Made by a program: the position numbers and the translations under genes. The notes under the pieces were generated by a model, which searched no databases, was not told where the DNA came from, and worked only from the letters and a program-made list of their open reading frames with translations. DNA of 64,000 nt from Arenibacter antarcticus (GTDB lineage: Bacteria; Bacteroidota; Bacteroidia; Flavobacteriales; Flavobacteriaceae): NCBI RefSeq assembly GCF_041320605.1, contig NZ_CP166679.1:3706001-3770000 (forward strand), written 5' to 3'. This document shows, in pieces, positions 9,489 to 19,029 of this stretch (the first letter of the stretch is position 1; the number at the start of each line of letters is the position of its first letter).

Positions 9489-11345
9489 ATGTCTGAAAAC
9501 ACCCAGTATACAGAAGATAACATACGTTCGTTAGATTGGAAAGAGCATATCCGGTTACGCCCTGGTATGTACATTGGGAAGCTGGGGGACGGTTCCTCGG
9601 CAGACGATGGGATCTATATCCTCCTGAAAGAGGTGATAGACAACTGTATAGATGAGTTTGTGATGGGGTCCGGAAAAACAATCGAGATTGGGATCCGAGA
9701 CAACGTGGTAAATGTTAGGGATTTTGGTCGTGGTATTCCTTTGGGGAAGGTGGTAGATGTGGTCTCCAAAATGAATACAGGGGGTAAATACGACTCTCGG
9801 GCATTTAAAAAATCGGTAGGATTGAATGGGGTGGGTACCAAGGCGGTAAATGCACTTTCCAGCTATTTTAAGGTAGAATCTTCTAGGGAGAATAAACTGA
9901 AGACCGCTGAATTTAACCAGGGGAATTTAGTTGCTGAAATTGGTCCCGAGGATACCTCCAAGCGCAAAGGGACTAAGGTGAGCTTTACCCCTGATGAGGC
10001 CATCTTTAAAAAATATAAGTATAGGAACGAGTATGTAGAACGCATGCTCAAGTTCTATGTGTACCTAAATCCGGGACTTACCATACTTTTTAATGGCGAG
10101 AAATTTCATTCGGAAAACGGTTTAAAGGACTTATTGGAAGACAATAATAGTATTGATGACCTGACATATCCAATTATCCACTTAAAGGGTGTTGATATCG
10201 AAATTGCGCTGACCCATAGTAAGACCCAATACAGTGAGGAATACCATTCTTTTGTAAACGGACAAAATACCACTCAGGGTGGAACGCATCAGGCAGCCTT
10301 TCGAGAGGCGATCGTAAAAACGGTCCGCGATTTTTATGGAAAGAATTATGAGGCTTCAGATATTAGGAAATCCATCATTTCGGCCATTGCCATTAAGGTG
10401 ATGGAACCTATTTTTGAGAGTCAGACCAAAACAAAATTAGGATCTACGGAAATGGGGGGAGACCTTCCTACCGTAAGGACTTATATAAACGATTTTGTGG
10501 GGACCCAATTGGATAATTTTCTTCACAAGAACCCTGACACGACTGAAAAGCTGCAGCGTAAGATCATGCAGGCAGAGCGGGAGAGAAAGGAATTATCCGG
10601 AATTCGGAAATTAGCCAAGGACAGGGCTAAAAAAGCCAGTCTACACAATAAAAAATTACGGGATTGTAGGGTGCATTTGGCAGATTCCAAAAATCCTCGT
10701 TGTTTAGAAAGTACTTTGTTTATTACGGAAGGGGATTCGGCATCAGGCTCTATTACCAAATCTAGGGATGTAAATACCCAAGCGGTGTTCAGTTTACGTG
10801 GAAAGCCATTGAATTCCTATGGGATGTCCAAAAAAATAGTCTATGAAAATGAGGAGTTCAATTTGCTACAAGCGGCATTGAATATTGAGGAGTCCTTGGA
10901 AGATTTAAGGTATAACAAAATCGTAATCGCTACCGATGCAGATGTGGATGGAATGCATATTCGATTATTGTTGATTACTTTTTTCCTTCAGTTCTTTCCC
11001 GAACTAATAAAGGAAAATCATTTGTATATATTGCAGACCCCACTTTTCCGTGTTCGTAATAAAAAGGACACTTATTACTGCTATAGTAATGAAGAAAAGC
11101 TGCAAGCGATAGAGAAATTAACCGGTAAGCCCGAGATTACAAGATTTAAAGGGTTGGGTGAAATCTCCCCGGACGAATTCAAGCATTTTATTGGGGAGGA
11201 TATTAGACTGGAACCTGTAATGCTGGATAAGTCCATCTCCATAGAGAGCATGCTGGAGTTTTATATGGGGAAAAACACCCCTGATCGACAAGAATTTATT
11301 ATAAAAAATCTTAAAGTAGAAGTTGACCTATTAGAGGAAAACTAA
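9489..11345 (+). CDS. parE: DNA topoisomerase IV subunit B
   Basis: ATPase subunit of the type IIA topoisomerase that decatenates daughter chromosomes. The GHKL ATPase domain is at the N-terminus, with EVIDNCIDE (Mg/ATP Glu-Asn), DFGRGIPLG and [14 protein letters not shown]. The transducer domain is in the middle. The TOPRIM domain has EGDSASG near residue 415 and DADVDGMH near 480. Length 618 fits ParE rather than the longer GyrB of this phylum. The parC gene follows after 31 bp, which settles ParE over GyrB. The complex is ParC2ParE2 in the cytosol. Confidence 0.93.
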   Translation: MSENTQYTEDNIRSLDWKEHIRLRPGMYIGKLGDGSSADDGIYILLKEVIDNCIDEFVMGSGKTIEIGIRDNVVNVRDFGRGIPLGKVVDVVSKMNTGGKYDSRAFKKSVGLNGVGTKAVNALSSYFKVESSRENKLKTAEFNQGNLVAEIGPEDTSKRKGTKVSFTPDEAIFKKYKYRNEYVERMLKFYVYLNPGLTILFNGEKFHSENGLKDLLEDNNSIDDLTYPIIHLKGVDIEIALTHSKTQYSEEYHSFVNGQNTTQGGTHQAAFREAIVKTVRDFYGKNYEASDIRKSIISAIAIKVMEPIFESQTKTKLGSTEMGGDLPTVRTYINDFVGTQLDNFLHKNPDTTEKLQRKIMQAERERKELSGIRKLAKDRAKKASLHNKKLRDCRVHLADSKNPRCLESTLFITEGDSASGSITKSRDVNTQAVFSLRGKPLNSYGMSKKIVYENEEFNLLQAALNIEESLEDLRYNKIVIATDADVDGMHIRLLLITFFLQFFPELIKENHLYILQTPLFRVRNKKDTYYCYSNEEKLQAIEKLTGKPEITRFKGLGEISPDEFKHFIGEDIRLEPVMLDKSISIESMLEFYMGKNTPDRQEFIIKNLKVEVDLLEEN

Positions 11346-11376
11346 TTATAAACCAACCTAATACGAATCTTTCTTT

Positions 11377-14058
11377 ATGGAAGAGAATGGAGATCTGAAC
11401 CAAATACCACAAGACAACACCGAAGAATCTAAAGATACCTTGACCAAGGTGACAGGGATGTACAAGGACTGGTTCCTTGATTATGCGTCCTATGTAATTT
11501 TGGAGCGTGCGGTACCTGCTATAGAGGACGGTTTTAAGCCAGTTCAAAGAAGGATTATGCACGCCTTGAAGGAATTGGATGACGGTAGGTATAATAAAGT
11601 GGCTAATGTAGTTGGACATACCATGCAGTATCATCCGCATGGGGATGCCAGTATTGCTGATGCAATGGTTCAAATTGGACAAAAGGAACTGCTGATCGAT
11701 ACCCAAGGAAACTGGGGAAATATACTGACTGGAGATAGTGCGGCGGCATCAAGGTATATTGAAGCGCGTCTCACTAAGTTTGCTTTAGAAGTGGTGTTTA
11801 GTCCAAAGATCACGGAATGGCAGCAGTCCTACGACGGAAGAAAAAGAGAGCCCGTTAACCTCCCAGTGAAATTTCCGCTATTGTTAGCGCAAGGTGCAGA
11901 AGGAATTGCAGTAGGACTTTCAACAAAAGTGTTGCCTCATAATTTCATAGAATTGATAGATGCTTCGATTAAGCATTTAAAAGGACAGCGTTTTACCATT
12001 TATCCCGACTTCCCTACCTCTGGTATCATTGACATTAGTAATTACAACGATGGACTACGTGGGGGAAAAATAAGGGTAAGGGCCAGAATTCATCAGCTCG
12101 ATAAAAACACACTGGTTATTAACGAGATACCCTATGGGACAAACACTTCTTCTTTAATTGATACCATCCTTAAAGCAAATGAAAAAGGAAAAATTAAAAT
12201 CAAGAAAATTGAAGATAATACAGCTGCCGATGTAGAGATTTTAGTTCATTTACCCAATGGGATTTCTCCGGATAAAACGATAGACGCCCTGTATGCCTTT
12301 ACCTCATGCGAATATTCAATATCGCCCTTAGGGTGTATTATTGAGGACAATAAGCCGCTCTTTATAGGAGTGACCGAAATGCTAGAGCGCTCTACTGATT
12401 ATACGGTAATATTATTAAAGGAAGAGCTAGAAATACAGCTGAAGGAATTGGAGGAGCAATGGCATTTTGCTTCTTTGGAGCGAATTTTCATTGAGAATAG
12501 GATTTATCGAGACATTGAAGAGGAGGAGACCTGGGAAGGAGTAATCGCAGCGATTGATAAAGGCCTAGCGCCATTTACCAAGCATTTGAAGCGAGCAGTT
12601 ACGGAAGATGATATTGTGAGGCTGACGGAAATCAGGATTAAAAGAATTTCTAAATTCGACTTGGACAAGGCGCAGCAATACCTAGATAGCTTAGAAGAAA
12701 AAATTGCTGAGATTAAACACCATTTGGCAAATTTGATCGATTTTGCGATTGCCTACTTTAGGTCGCTTAAGGAAAAGTATGGAAAAGGCAGGGAACGGAA
12801 ATCGGAAATCCGAATTTTTGATGATATAGAGGCTACTAAGGTGGTCATCCGCAACACAAAACTATTTGTAAATAGGGAGGAGGGGTTTGTAGGTACTTCT
12901 TTAAAGCGGGATGAATATGTAACGGATTGTAGTGATATAGATGATATTATTGTATTTACCGGTGATGGAAAAATGATGGTTTCCAAGGTAGAGAGCAAGA
13001 TTTTTGTAGGTAAAAATATTATTCATGTCGCGGTGTTTAAGAAAAAGGACAAGCGAACCATTTATAATATGATCTATAAAGATGGTAAAGGTGGTCCTAG
13101 CTATATTAAAAGATTTAATGTAACCAGTGTCACTAGGGATAAGATGTACGACCTTACCGTTGGTAAGCCCCATTCGGAGATTTTGTATTTTTCAGCCAAT
13201 CCAAACGGGGAGGCAGAGGTGATTACGGTCTTGCTGAGGCAGGTAGGGAGTATTAAAAAAATTAAATGGGACATTGATTTTGCCGATGTGTTGATCAAGG
13301 GTAGGGCCTCTAAAGGAAACGTGGTAACTAAATACTCCGTTAAGCGCATAGAATTGAAGGAAAAAGGGGTTTCAACCTTGAAACCGCGAAAAATTTGGTT
13401 CGACGAGGTGGTGCGAAGATTGAATGTTGATGGACGAGGAGAATTGCTGGGTGAGTTTAGAGGTGATGATATGCTGTTGGTGGCAACCCAAAAAGGAATA
13501 GTAAAAACCTTTACTCCCAATCTATCCACTCATTTTGATGATGATATGCTAGTGCTGGAAAAATGGAATCCTAACAAGCCATTGTCAGCAGTGTATTACG
13601 AAGGTGAAAAAGAGCGATTTTATGTAAAGCGCTTTTTGATAGAAACCGAAAACAAGGAGGAGAAGTTTATTTCAGAACATCAGAAATCGTATTTAGAATT
13701 GGTGACTACAGATTGGAAGCCAGTAATAGAACTGGAGTTTGTTAAGCCAAGGGGAAAAGAGGTGAAACCTAGTCAAATCATTGAATTAGAGGAGTTTATA
13801 TCGGTTAAGGGAATCAAAGCTTTAGGGAATCAATTGACCTCCGATAAGGTGAAAAATATAAATATTCTAGACCCGATCCCATATGAAGAGCCAGAGGAGC
13901 ATAAGCCTACGGAAATTGAAGTGGTAGATGCGGAGGATGTGGGGGAACCAGCATCAGAAGACACCAGCGTACCAAATAAAAACATTGAGAAGGGGAAGGG
14001 TGATGATTTAGATAAGCCAGCAGAAGATGATGATGAAGGGCAAATCAAACTTTTTTAA
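11377..14058 (+). CDS. parC: DNA topoisomerase IV subunit A
   Basis: Breakage-reunion subunit of topoisomerase IV. The winged-helix region contains HTMQYHPHGDASIADAMVQ (81-99) and the catalytic tyrosine Tyr127 in SRYIEAR. Tower and coiled-coil segments follow to about 480. A beta-pinwheel C-terminal domain follows, and then a very acidic low-complexity tail (about 830-893) ending EDDDEGQIKLF. The tail is of a kind often seen in Bacteroidota ParC and may modulate DNA wrapping (inference). Co-transcribed with parE upstream; mscL follows 18 bp downstream. Confidence 0.93.
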   Translation: MEENGDLNQIPQDNTEESKDTLTKVTGMYKDWFLDYASYVILERAVPAIEDGFKPVQRRIMHALKELDDGRYNKVANVVGHTMQYHPHGDASIADAMVQIGQKELLIDTQGNWGNILTGDSAAASRYIEARLTKFALEVVFSPKITEWQQSYDGRKREPVNLPVKFPLLLAQGAEGIAVGLSTKVLPHNFIELIDASIKHLKGQRFTIYPDFPTSGIIDISNYNDGLRGGKIRVRARIHQLDKNTLVINEIPYGTNTSSLIDTILKANEKGKIKIKKIEDNTAADVEILVHLPNGISPDKTIDALYAFTSCEYSISPLGCIIEDNKPLFIGVTEMLERSTDYTVILLKEELEIQLKELEEQWHFASLERIFIENRIYRDIEEEETWEGVIAAIDKGLAPFTKHLKRAVTEDDIVRLTEIRIKRISKFDLDKAQQYLDSLEEKIAEIKHHLANLIDFAIAYFRSLKEKYGKGRERKSEIRIFDDIEATKVVIRNTKLFVNREEGFVGTSLKRDEYVTDCSDIDDIIVFTGDGKMMVSKVESKIFVGKNIIHVAVFKKKDKRTIYNMIYKDGKGGPSYIKRFNVTSVTRDKMYDLTVGKPHSEILYFSANPNGEAEVITVLLRQVGSIKKIKWDIDFADVLIKGRASKGNVVTKYSVKRIELKEKGVSTLKPRKIWFDEVVRRLNVDGRGELLGEFRGDDMLLVATQKGIVKTFTPNLSTHFDDDMLVLEKWNPNKPLSAVYYEGEKERFYVKRFLIETENKEEKFISEHQKSYLELVTTDWKPVIELEFVKPRGKEVKPSQIIELEEFISVKGIKALGNQLTSDKVKNINILDPIPYEEPEEHKPTEIEVVDAEDVGEPASEDTSVPNKNIEKGKGDDLDKPAEDDDEGQIKLF

Positions 14059-14076
14059 AGCAACTTTTTTTAGGGG

Positions 14077-14508
14077 ATGACGAAGTTTTATAAAGAATTT
14101 AAGGAGTTTGCCGTTAAAGGGAATATGATAGATATGGCTGTAGGGGTTATTATTGGAACAGCCTTTAATAAAGTGGTAAGCACTCTGGTCACCAACGTGA
14201 TAATGCCGCCCTTGTCCCTATTGACCAATGACGTGCATTTTTCCGATAAACAATATGTTTTAAGGGAAGCTAGCGGGGAAATGGAGGAGGTTGCTATAGG
14301 TTATGGGGCATTAATTGAGGTTTTGGTGGATTTTCTCATTATTTCCTTGACAATTTTCGTGGTCGTCAAGTTTATTAATAGATTCAAGTCCAAGGGCGAA
14401 GACCCCAAAAATAAGGAAGTGGCCACTCCTAAAAATATAGAACTATTGTCTAATATGGAAAAACTGATGAGAGAACAAAATGAATTATTAAAGAGTCGAA
14501 ATAAATAA
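14077..14508 (+). CDS. mscL: Large-conductance mechanosensitive channel
   Basis: 143-residue inner-membrane channel that opens under membrane tension during hypo-osmotic shock. The start EFKEFAVKGNMIDMAVGVIIGTAF (N-terminal amphipathic helix plus TM1, quoted as family pattern from residue 6 to 29) is diagnostic. TM2 covers about 87-107 (LVDFLIISLTIFVVVKFIN), and a charged C-terminal helix ends LMREQNELLKSRNK. It assembles as a homopentamer. It lies 18 bp after parC, so it may be co-transcribed with the topoisomerase genes, though the functional link is not obvious. Confidence 0.95.
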   Translation: MTKFYKEFKEFAVKGNMIDMAVGVIIGTAFNKVVSTLVTNVIMPPLSLLTNDVHFSDKQYVLREASGEMEEVAIGYGALIEVLVDFLIISLTIFVVVKFINRFKSKGEDPKNKEVATPKNIELLSNMEKLMREQNELLKSRNK

Positions 14509-14574
14509 ACATTAACAGTGACGAATGTCGCTTTAACAATATTTTTTAATAATTATCACTTAAAATTGTTAATT

Positions 14575-14617
14575 GATGTGGTTTTTTAAGAATCCACATC
14601 TCATTGTCATATCTTTA
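14575..14617 (+). promoter_or_regulatory. Inverted repeat and near-consensus -7 box before the sterol desaturase gene
   Basis: Perfect 7-bp arms (14575-14581, 14594-14600) precede TATCTTTA (14610-14617), which differs from TAnnTTTG only in the last base. The start codon is at 14636. The repeat could be an operator or a terminator of mscL; it has no T run on the plus strand beyond the loop. Confidence 0.35.
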
Positions 14618-14635
14618 CAATAAATTGAATTATAT

Positions 14636-15592
14636 ATGGATTTTACCAACCCCCTGATCTATGGAGTGCCCTGTTTTATCGCATTTATATTACTTGAACT
14701 GACTTATAGTAAAACGCATGGTGACGATAAGTTGTACAATTGGAAAGATTTAGCAGCAAGTGGTTTTATGGGTGTGGGTTCAGCGATAATAGCTCCACTA
14801 ATCAAGGTTGTTTCTGCTATTGTTATTTTCGAGTTTACCTATGAATTGTTTAATCCAATTACCGATGGGGTAAGGACCAATATACTTGGGTATGCTTCTT
14901 TTGGCTATGTTTGGTATATCTGGTTGTTATGTCAGTTGGCGGACGATTTTACGTACTACTGGTTTCATAGAGCCAATCATGAGGTGCGTATTTTGTGGGC
15001 GGCGCATATAGTCCACCATTCCTCGGATAATTTTAACTTGGGTACAGCAGTCCGAAACGGATGGTTCACTATCCTCTATAAGCCATTTTTTTATATGTGG
15101 ATGCCAGCACTTGGTTTTCCACCAGAAATGGTTGTAGTGTGTCTGGGAATTGAGGCGTTATGGCAATTTCAGCTGCACACAGTATATGTGCCTAAATTAG
15201 GATTTTTAGAAAAGATTTTCAACACCCATACCATGCACCAAGTGCACCATGCGCAGAATCTGGAGTATTTGGATAAGAACCACGGTGGGTTTTTAAATAT
15301 ATTCGATAAAATATTCGGAACCTGGAAAGAACTGGATGATAGTATTGATGTAAAATATGGTGTTACACATGCTCCCGATTCTCATAATCCCATTGTTATC
15401 CTTACCCATGAGTTTAAGGATATTTATAACGACGTGAAAAAGTCCAAAAAATTCTCCCACACCCTTAAATATATTTTTGGACGCCCAGGATGGAGTCCAG
15501 ACGGAAGTACCTTGACTGTAAAGCAGCTGCAGCGTTTGTTTGAGGAGGAAAAGCGGTTGAATTCCAATGCCGCCTTAAGTAGGCCTAGTTAA
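14636..15592 (+). CDS. Sterol desaturase / fatty acid hydroxylase family membrane enzyme
   Basis: 318-residue integral membrane di-iron oxygenase family member. Three to five hydrophobic segments (about 5-22, 45-70, 90-112, 150-180) surround the histidine boxes: FHRANHE (near 118), HIVHHSSDNFN (near 128) and HTMHQVHHAQN with a later KNHGG (near 203-222). These His clusters are the expected iron ligands. The family hydroxylates or desaturates fatty acids, carotenoids or sterols; the substrate here is unknown, and bacterial members commonly act on lipids or carotenoids. Monocistronic with a clear terminator downstream. Confidence 0.85.
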   Translation: MDFTNPLIYGVPCFIAFILLELTYSKTHGDDKLYNWKDLAASGFMGVGSAIIAPLIKVVSAIVIFEFTYELFNPITDGVRTNILGYASFGYVWYIWLLCQLADDFTYYWFHRANHEVRILWAAHIVHHSSDNFNLGTAVRNGWFTILYKPFFYMWMPALGFPPEMVVVCLGIEALWQFQLHTVYVPKLGFLEKIFNTHTMHQVHHAQNLEYLDKNHGGFLNIFDKIFGTWKELDDSIDVKYGVTHAPDSHNPIVILTHEFKDIYNDVKKSKKFSHTLKYIFGRPGWSPDGSTLTVKQLQRLFEEEKRLNSNAALSRPS

Positions 15593-15613
15593 TTGATCTT
15601 AATGATATAAAAT

Positions 15614-15643
15614 AAAAACCCGTCTTTTAGATGGGTTTTTTTA
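15614..15643 (+). terminator. Terminator after the sterol desaturase gene
   Basis: Arms 15614-15625 and 15629-15640 (one G-T wobble) with a 3-nt loop, followed by a T run to 15642. Confidence 0.85.
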
Positions 15644-15982
15644 TGGCCTGACATGGCGTTTATAGCTGTAAGGCGGTAAACGTGCAATTGACTTTTGGTG
15701 GTATTGGGTCTGGGAGTAGAAGCTTTAAGGAGTTTGAAGGGGTTCATGTGCCAATAAATCGCTGTAATAGGATCTGTAGGTTGGTTTGAATATGCCAGGA
15801 TAAGTCAATTTCACTGCATTTCCTGAATCTTTAAGGCTGGCGAGTGGCATTGTGCTCAACTGCCATCAAAAAGGCTGTGGCGCCTCTGATTTTGTGATAA
15901 TACTATTTGGCTATGCTTTTGGAATTGGCCTGTATGGTTACAAAGGTTCAAGTTACTGGTGTGTACAGGTGTAACTGCTTTG
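15644..15982. other. Gene-free stretch, 339 bp
   Basis: No ORF with a plausible start. The plus strand keeps a 48-codon open stretch ending near 15975 without ATG; it has no recognisable motif and I treat it as chance or remnant. No repeat or RNA motif seen. Confidence 0.4.
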
Positions 15983-16363
15983 TTACTCTACTTTTATTGC
16001 AGTCCCTACCGATCTATTTGGGCTTCCGACTACTCTGTATTCAAAGGTGTAGGATTCTTTTGTGGTAGCTAGGATTTTCATGTGGATAGACTTCTCCTCC
16101 GCCATGTTCTTGGGGTTTAATTTTTTTACAATGTACTCGCAGTCGTTGATCCACCTAACTGATGAGCTGTCTACTTTGCCTTCAAAGTAATCAATTTCAA
16201 TAGAATCGTTTCTTTCAAAGATGGTGGTGTGTTCTACCCCATCTATTTCTGCGGTAAAGGAAAATTTACCATTCTTAAAATCGGTGCAATTGCGTTCTGG
16301 TTCATAGCACGCTGTTGCAGTTAACAGGAGGATTACAAGGCCAAGAGTAGTTTTATTAATCAT
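15983..16363 (-). CDS. Small lipoprotein (Cys-rich N-terminus), unknown function
   Basis: 126 residues. Lipoprotein signal with a hydrophobic core LGLVILLLTATAC, then CYEPERNCTDFKNGKF. The remainder looks like a small beta-rich domain: GKFSFTAEIDGVEHTTIFERND, then WINDCEYIVKKLNP and SYTFEYRVVG (short quoted pieces). To my recollection close homologues are often mislabelled as DNA topoisomerase IV in Flavobacteriaceae because they sit near parC; nothing in the sequence supports a topoisomerase role. The two downstream Cys residues may form a disulfide in the periplasm. Function unknown. Confidence 0.7.
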   Translation of the reverse strand: MINKTTLGLVILLLTATACYEPERNCTDFKNGKFSFTAEIDGVEHTTIFERNDSIEIDYFEGKVDSSSVRWINDCEYIVKKLNPKNMAEEKSIHMKILATTKESYTFEYRVVGSPNRSVGTAIKVE

Positions 16364-16519
16364 GATATGAAATAAAGGAATTTGTCATTTAGAATGCTGC
16401 AAAAATAGCATAATTAAACTTTAATCTAGGGATTCTTCGGCTTAAAGAAAGCATTGAGGCCGGGTGAGCTGTGCTATGGTCCAAATCTGGTAATGGCCTT
16501 TAGTGTAGTGGGGTGATTT

Positions 16520-16894
16520 TTACTTTTCCGTATACGCCTTAAAGCTGCCGTCGGAATAGAAGATTATTATTTTATCGATTTCCTTGGAACTGGATAAAGG
16601 ATTTTTATCGGCCTCCGCTAGGTTGGGTTTGGTGATTTGGGTTTGAGGGGGAGTGGGGTTTTTTGGTTTATGGGGAAAGCTGCCTTTTCCGTATATGAGC
16701 CAATGAAGATCCACTTCGGGAAAGGAGGCTGTAACCTTCATCACGAATTCTAAACTTGGCTTGTTTCTACCTGATAAAAGATGGGAGATACTTGATCGCT
16801 GTACTCCAATTTTATCGGCAAAGGTAGATGCGGATAAGTCGTAAAACTTAAGAATCCTATCCATTCTTTTTATAAAGTCGGGGTTGTTTAGCAT
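16520..16894 (-). CDS. Cro/C1-type HTH transcriptional regulator
   Basis: 124 residues. The N-terminal helix-turn-helix covers about 6-65: MDRILKFYDLSASTFADKIG, then QRSSISHLLSGRNKPSLEFV, the recognition-helix pattern of XRE/Cro-C1 regulators. LHWLIYGKGSF follows, as in phage-type repressors and flavobacterial XRE proteins. A proline-rich linker (KPKNPTPPQ) leads to a short C-terminal segment, IDKIIIFYSDGSFKAY, which may be an oligomerisation or ligand piece. No partner toxin is adjacent. The upstream intergenic region carries several palindromic GTTTACA-type sites that are candidate operators for this regulator (inference). Confidence 0.8.
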   Translation of the reverse strand: MLNNPDFIKRMDRILKFYDLSASTFADKIGVQRSSISHLLSGRNKPSLEFVMKVTASFPEVDLHWLIYGKGSFPHKPKNPTPPQTQITKPNLAEADKNPLSSSKEIDKIIIFYSDGSFKAYTEK

Positions 16895-16910
16895 TGTAAA
16901 TTAATTGGCT

Positions 16911-16918
16911 CAAAAATA
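16911..16918 (-). promoter_or_regulatory. -7 box (TATTTTTG) of the HTH regulator gene
   Basis: Minus-strand TATTTTTG lies 17 nt upstream of the regulator ATG, giving a leader of roughly 10 nt. A possible TTTG lies at 16937-16934, with only 15 nt spacing. Confidence 0.5.
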
Positions 16919-16981
16919 ATGAAATTTAAATTACAAAACGATTTTAATTTCTGATAAGCAGTAGAAATAATGGAAGTAATA

Positions 16982-17142
16982 GTTTACATAATGACATGTA
17001 TTGTATTGAATATAAATATTATATATGTAAACAATAGATATTTGATATGTAGACCTTAAGATCTTTGGCTAAAAATCGAATTCACAGGGATGATTAGGGT
17101 TGAATATGTTTACAAAAGTAAACATGTGAGTTACAAATGTAA
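16982..17142. promoter_or_regulatory. Array of GTTTACA/TGTAAAC palindromic sites between regulator and M14 peptidase genes
   Basis: Four related sites are seen. (1) GTTTACAT at 16982-16989, whose TACAT is mirrored by ATGTA at 16996-17000. (2) ATGTAAAC at 17025-17032. (3) A perfect palindrome at 17106-17125, ATGTTTAC-aaaa-GTAAACAT. (4) TTACA-aa-TGTAA at 17131-17142. Site 3 is 31 nt upstream of the -7 box for the M14 gene, and site 1 is about 65 nt upstream of the regulator -7 box. Placement and repetition suit an operator cluster for a dimeric HTH protein; the adjacent Cro/C1-type gene is the natural candidate. Confidence 0.6.
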
Positions 17143-17155
17143 ATTAAATTGAAAG

Positions 17156-17163
17156 TATATTTG
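17156..17163 (+). promoter_or_regulatory. -7 box (TATATTTG) of the M14 peptidase gene
   Basis: TATATTTG lies 28 nt before the ATG at 17191. No clear TTTG -33 element; palindromic site 4 (17131-17142) covers the -33 region, so a bound regulator would affect this promoter. Confidence 0.55.
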
Positions 17164-17190
17164 TGGTTCAATATGTAATACAGATAGTAG

Positions 17191-18294
17191 ATGTTTGACT
17201 ATAATTATAAGGCTGTTAAGGTAAATTCAATCAAGGGGAGGCTTGTCACTAATCAGGATATAGACCCATATTTAGAATCGGTATCTCCTATTTTTCCTGT
17301 ATCTATAAGGGGGAAATCTGTTGAAGGTCGGACTATTAAATCGCTTAGTTTGGGATCGGGGAATACACGAATTCTAATGTGGTCGCAAATGCACGGGAAC
17401 GAATCTACCACCACAAAGGCGGTTTTGGATTTGGTTAATTTTTTGAAGGAAGGTTCAGATCTTGCCGCCGAAATCTTGGAAGCCTGCACTATAAAAGTTA
17501 TTCCAATATTAAATCCAGATGGCGCATTGGCCTATACTAGAGTTAACGCGAATTTGGTAGATTTAAATAGGGACGCTCAAGAGAGAACCCAGCCAGAAAG
17601 TGTAGTTCTTCGTGAGGTATATGATGATTTTAAGCCAGATTATTGTTTTAATCTACATGATCAGCGTACTATTTTTAACGTAGGGAACACGGCCAAACCA
17701 GCCACAGTTTCGTTCTTGGCGCCTGCCAATGATCCCGAAAGGAGTATTTCGGATAATAGAGGGATTGCTATGAAGTTGATTGTTGCTATGAACAATGCAT
17801 TACAAAAGTTGATTCCCGGTCAGGTGGGTAGGTATGATGATGGGTTTAATAGTAATTGCGTTGGGGATGCCTTTCAGATGCTGAATACGCCGACCCTACT
17901 TTTTGAGGCTGGACATTATCCGAATGATTACGACCGAGAGCAAACCCGATACTATATATTTATCGCCCTGATGGAAGCTATTGGTGTAATAACCAAGAAT
18001 AAAATAGAGGCCAATACTTTGACTCCTTATTTTGAAATCCCAGAAAACAATAAATTGTTTTATGACGTAATCATACAAAATATAGACCAAGTAAATTCCA
18101 CTTATCAGACTGGAGATTGCGCAGGTATTTTATTTGTAGAAACATTGGTTGGAAACAAAATAGAATTTGCGGCAAATTTGGAGATAATAGGGGATTTGAG
18201 TCAATTTTATGGCCACAAAACATATAATTGCTTAGATATTAAGGATTTAGAGACCATTCGAAACACAGCAAATCTCTTAAATCTCTTAAAATAA
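17191..18294 (+). CDS. M14 family zinc carboxypeptidase
   Basis: 367-residue peptidase of the M14 superfamily. The zinc ligands are His68 and Glu71 in SQMHGNES and His156 in NLHDQR. NPDG (108-111), substrate-binding Arg127 in LNRDAQ and the catalytic Glu239 in FEAGHYP complete the active site. There is no signal peptide, so the enzyme is predicted to be cytosolic, unlike digestive carboxypeptidases. It may trim peptides or act on peptidoglycan-derived or modified peptides; the substrate is unknown. It is divergent from the Cro/C1-type regulator, with operator-like palindromes between, and an Lrp-type gene follows in the same direction. Confidence 0.88.
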   Translation: MFDYNYKAVKVNSIKGRLVTNQDIDPYLESVSPIFPVSIRGKSVEGRTIKSLSLGSGNTRILMWSQMHGNESTTTKAVLDLVNFLKEGSDLAAEILEACTIKVIPILNPDGALAYTRVNANLVDLNRDAQERTQPESVVLREVYDDFKPDYCFNLHDQRTIFNVGNTAKPATVSFLAPANDPERSISDNRGIAMKLIVAMNNALQKLIPGQVGRYDDGFNSNCVGDAFQMLNTPTLLFEAGHYPNDYDREQTRYYIFIALMEAIGVITKNKIEANTLTPYFEIPENNKLFYDVIIQNIDQVNSTYQTGDCAGILFVETLVGNKIEFAANLEIIGDLSQFYGHKTYNCLDIKDLETIRNTANLLNLLK

Positions 18295-18379
18295 AATGGA
18301 ATATTTTTTTTATTTCACATAATTGTTACGCATTTCATATAAAAATGACACTTCTATTACATTTAATTCGATATTTTGT

Positions 18380-18387
18380 TATTTTTG
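18380..18387 (+). promoter_or_regulatory. -7 box (TATTTTTG) of the Lrp-family gene
   Basis: TATTTTTG lies 19 nt before the ATG at 18406, predicting a short leader. The -33 element is not clear. Confidence 0.5.
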
Positions 18388-18405
18388 CATTTAAATTAAA
18401 TACTG

Positions 18406-18885
18406 ATGAGTAAAGTAAAATTAGACGAAATAGACCACCAAATTTTGGATATGTTAATAGATAACACCAGAACCCCCTTTACGGATATTGCAAAAAAACT
18501 ACTTATTTCTGCAGGAACCGTGCACGTGCGTGTAAAAAAGATGGAGGAAGCTGGAATAATACGGGGGTCATCATTGACGCTTGATTATGTAAAGTTAGGA
18601 TACTCTTTTATTGCTTATGTGGGAATTTTTCTTGAAAAAACACATCAGACCAAATTTGTCCTAGAAAGATTAAACCAGATTCCGAACGTTACCGTGGCCC
18701 ATATCACCACCGGTAAATTCAATATCTTTTGTAAGATTAGGGCAAAGGATACCAATCATGCTAAAAACATCATTTTTAAAATAGATGATATCGATGGGAT
18801 TAGCAGAACGGAGACAATGATTTCCTTGGAAGAAAGTATAAACGATAAGAAACGATTAATGCATACCATCTTTAACGAGCTGTAA
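18406..18885 (+). CDS. Lrp/AsnC family transcriptional regulator
   Basis: 159 residues. An N-terminal winged HTH (LDEIDHQILDMLIDNTRTPF then DIAKKLLISAGTVHVRVKKM) is followed by a C-terminal RAM/ligand-binding domain (about 68-150) with VAHITTGKFNIFCKIRAKD. Members of the family form dimers or octamers and sense amino acids. The target and effector here are unknown. The neighbouring M14 peptidase and the proline and alanine dehydrogenases a few kilobases downstream fit amino-acid control, which is inference. It ends in a strong terminator. Confidence 0.92.
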   Translation: MSKVKLDEIDHQILDMLIDNTRTPFTDIAKKLLISAGTVHVRVKKMEEAGIIRGSSLTLDYVKLGYSFIAYVGIFLEKTHQTKFVLERLNQIPNVTVAHITTGKFNIFCKIRAKDTNHAKNIIFKIDDIDGISRTETMISLEESINDKKRLMHTIFNEL

Positions 18886-18907
18886 ATGTGTTGCCTTATT
18901 GTCTTAT

Positions 18908-18940
18908 AATCCCATTCAATTTTTGTTTGGGATTTTTTTA
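18908..18940 (+). terminator. Terminator after the Lrp-family gene
   Basis: Arms AATCCCA (18908-18914) and TGGGATT (18928-18934), followed by a T run to 18939. Confidence 0.8.
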
Positions 18941-19029
18941 TTCCATTTTTATAGAGTTGGGGCTAGGTGGGTTAGCGTATTATATTTCAAGAAAATATTC
19001 ATTACCTTTTAGGAAGAAAATTTATCTTA

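Noticed and set aside
15845-15975. Open frame of about 48 codons with a hydrophobic stretch
   Set aside because: No start codon, no leader and no recognisable family.
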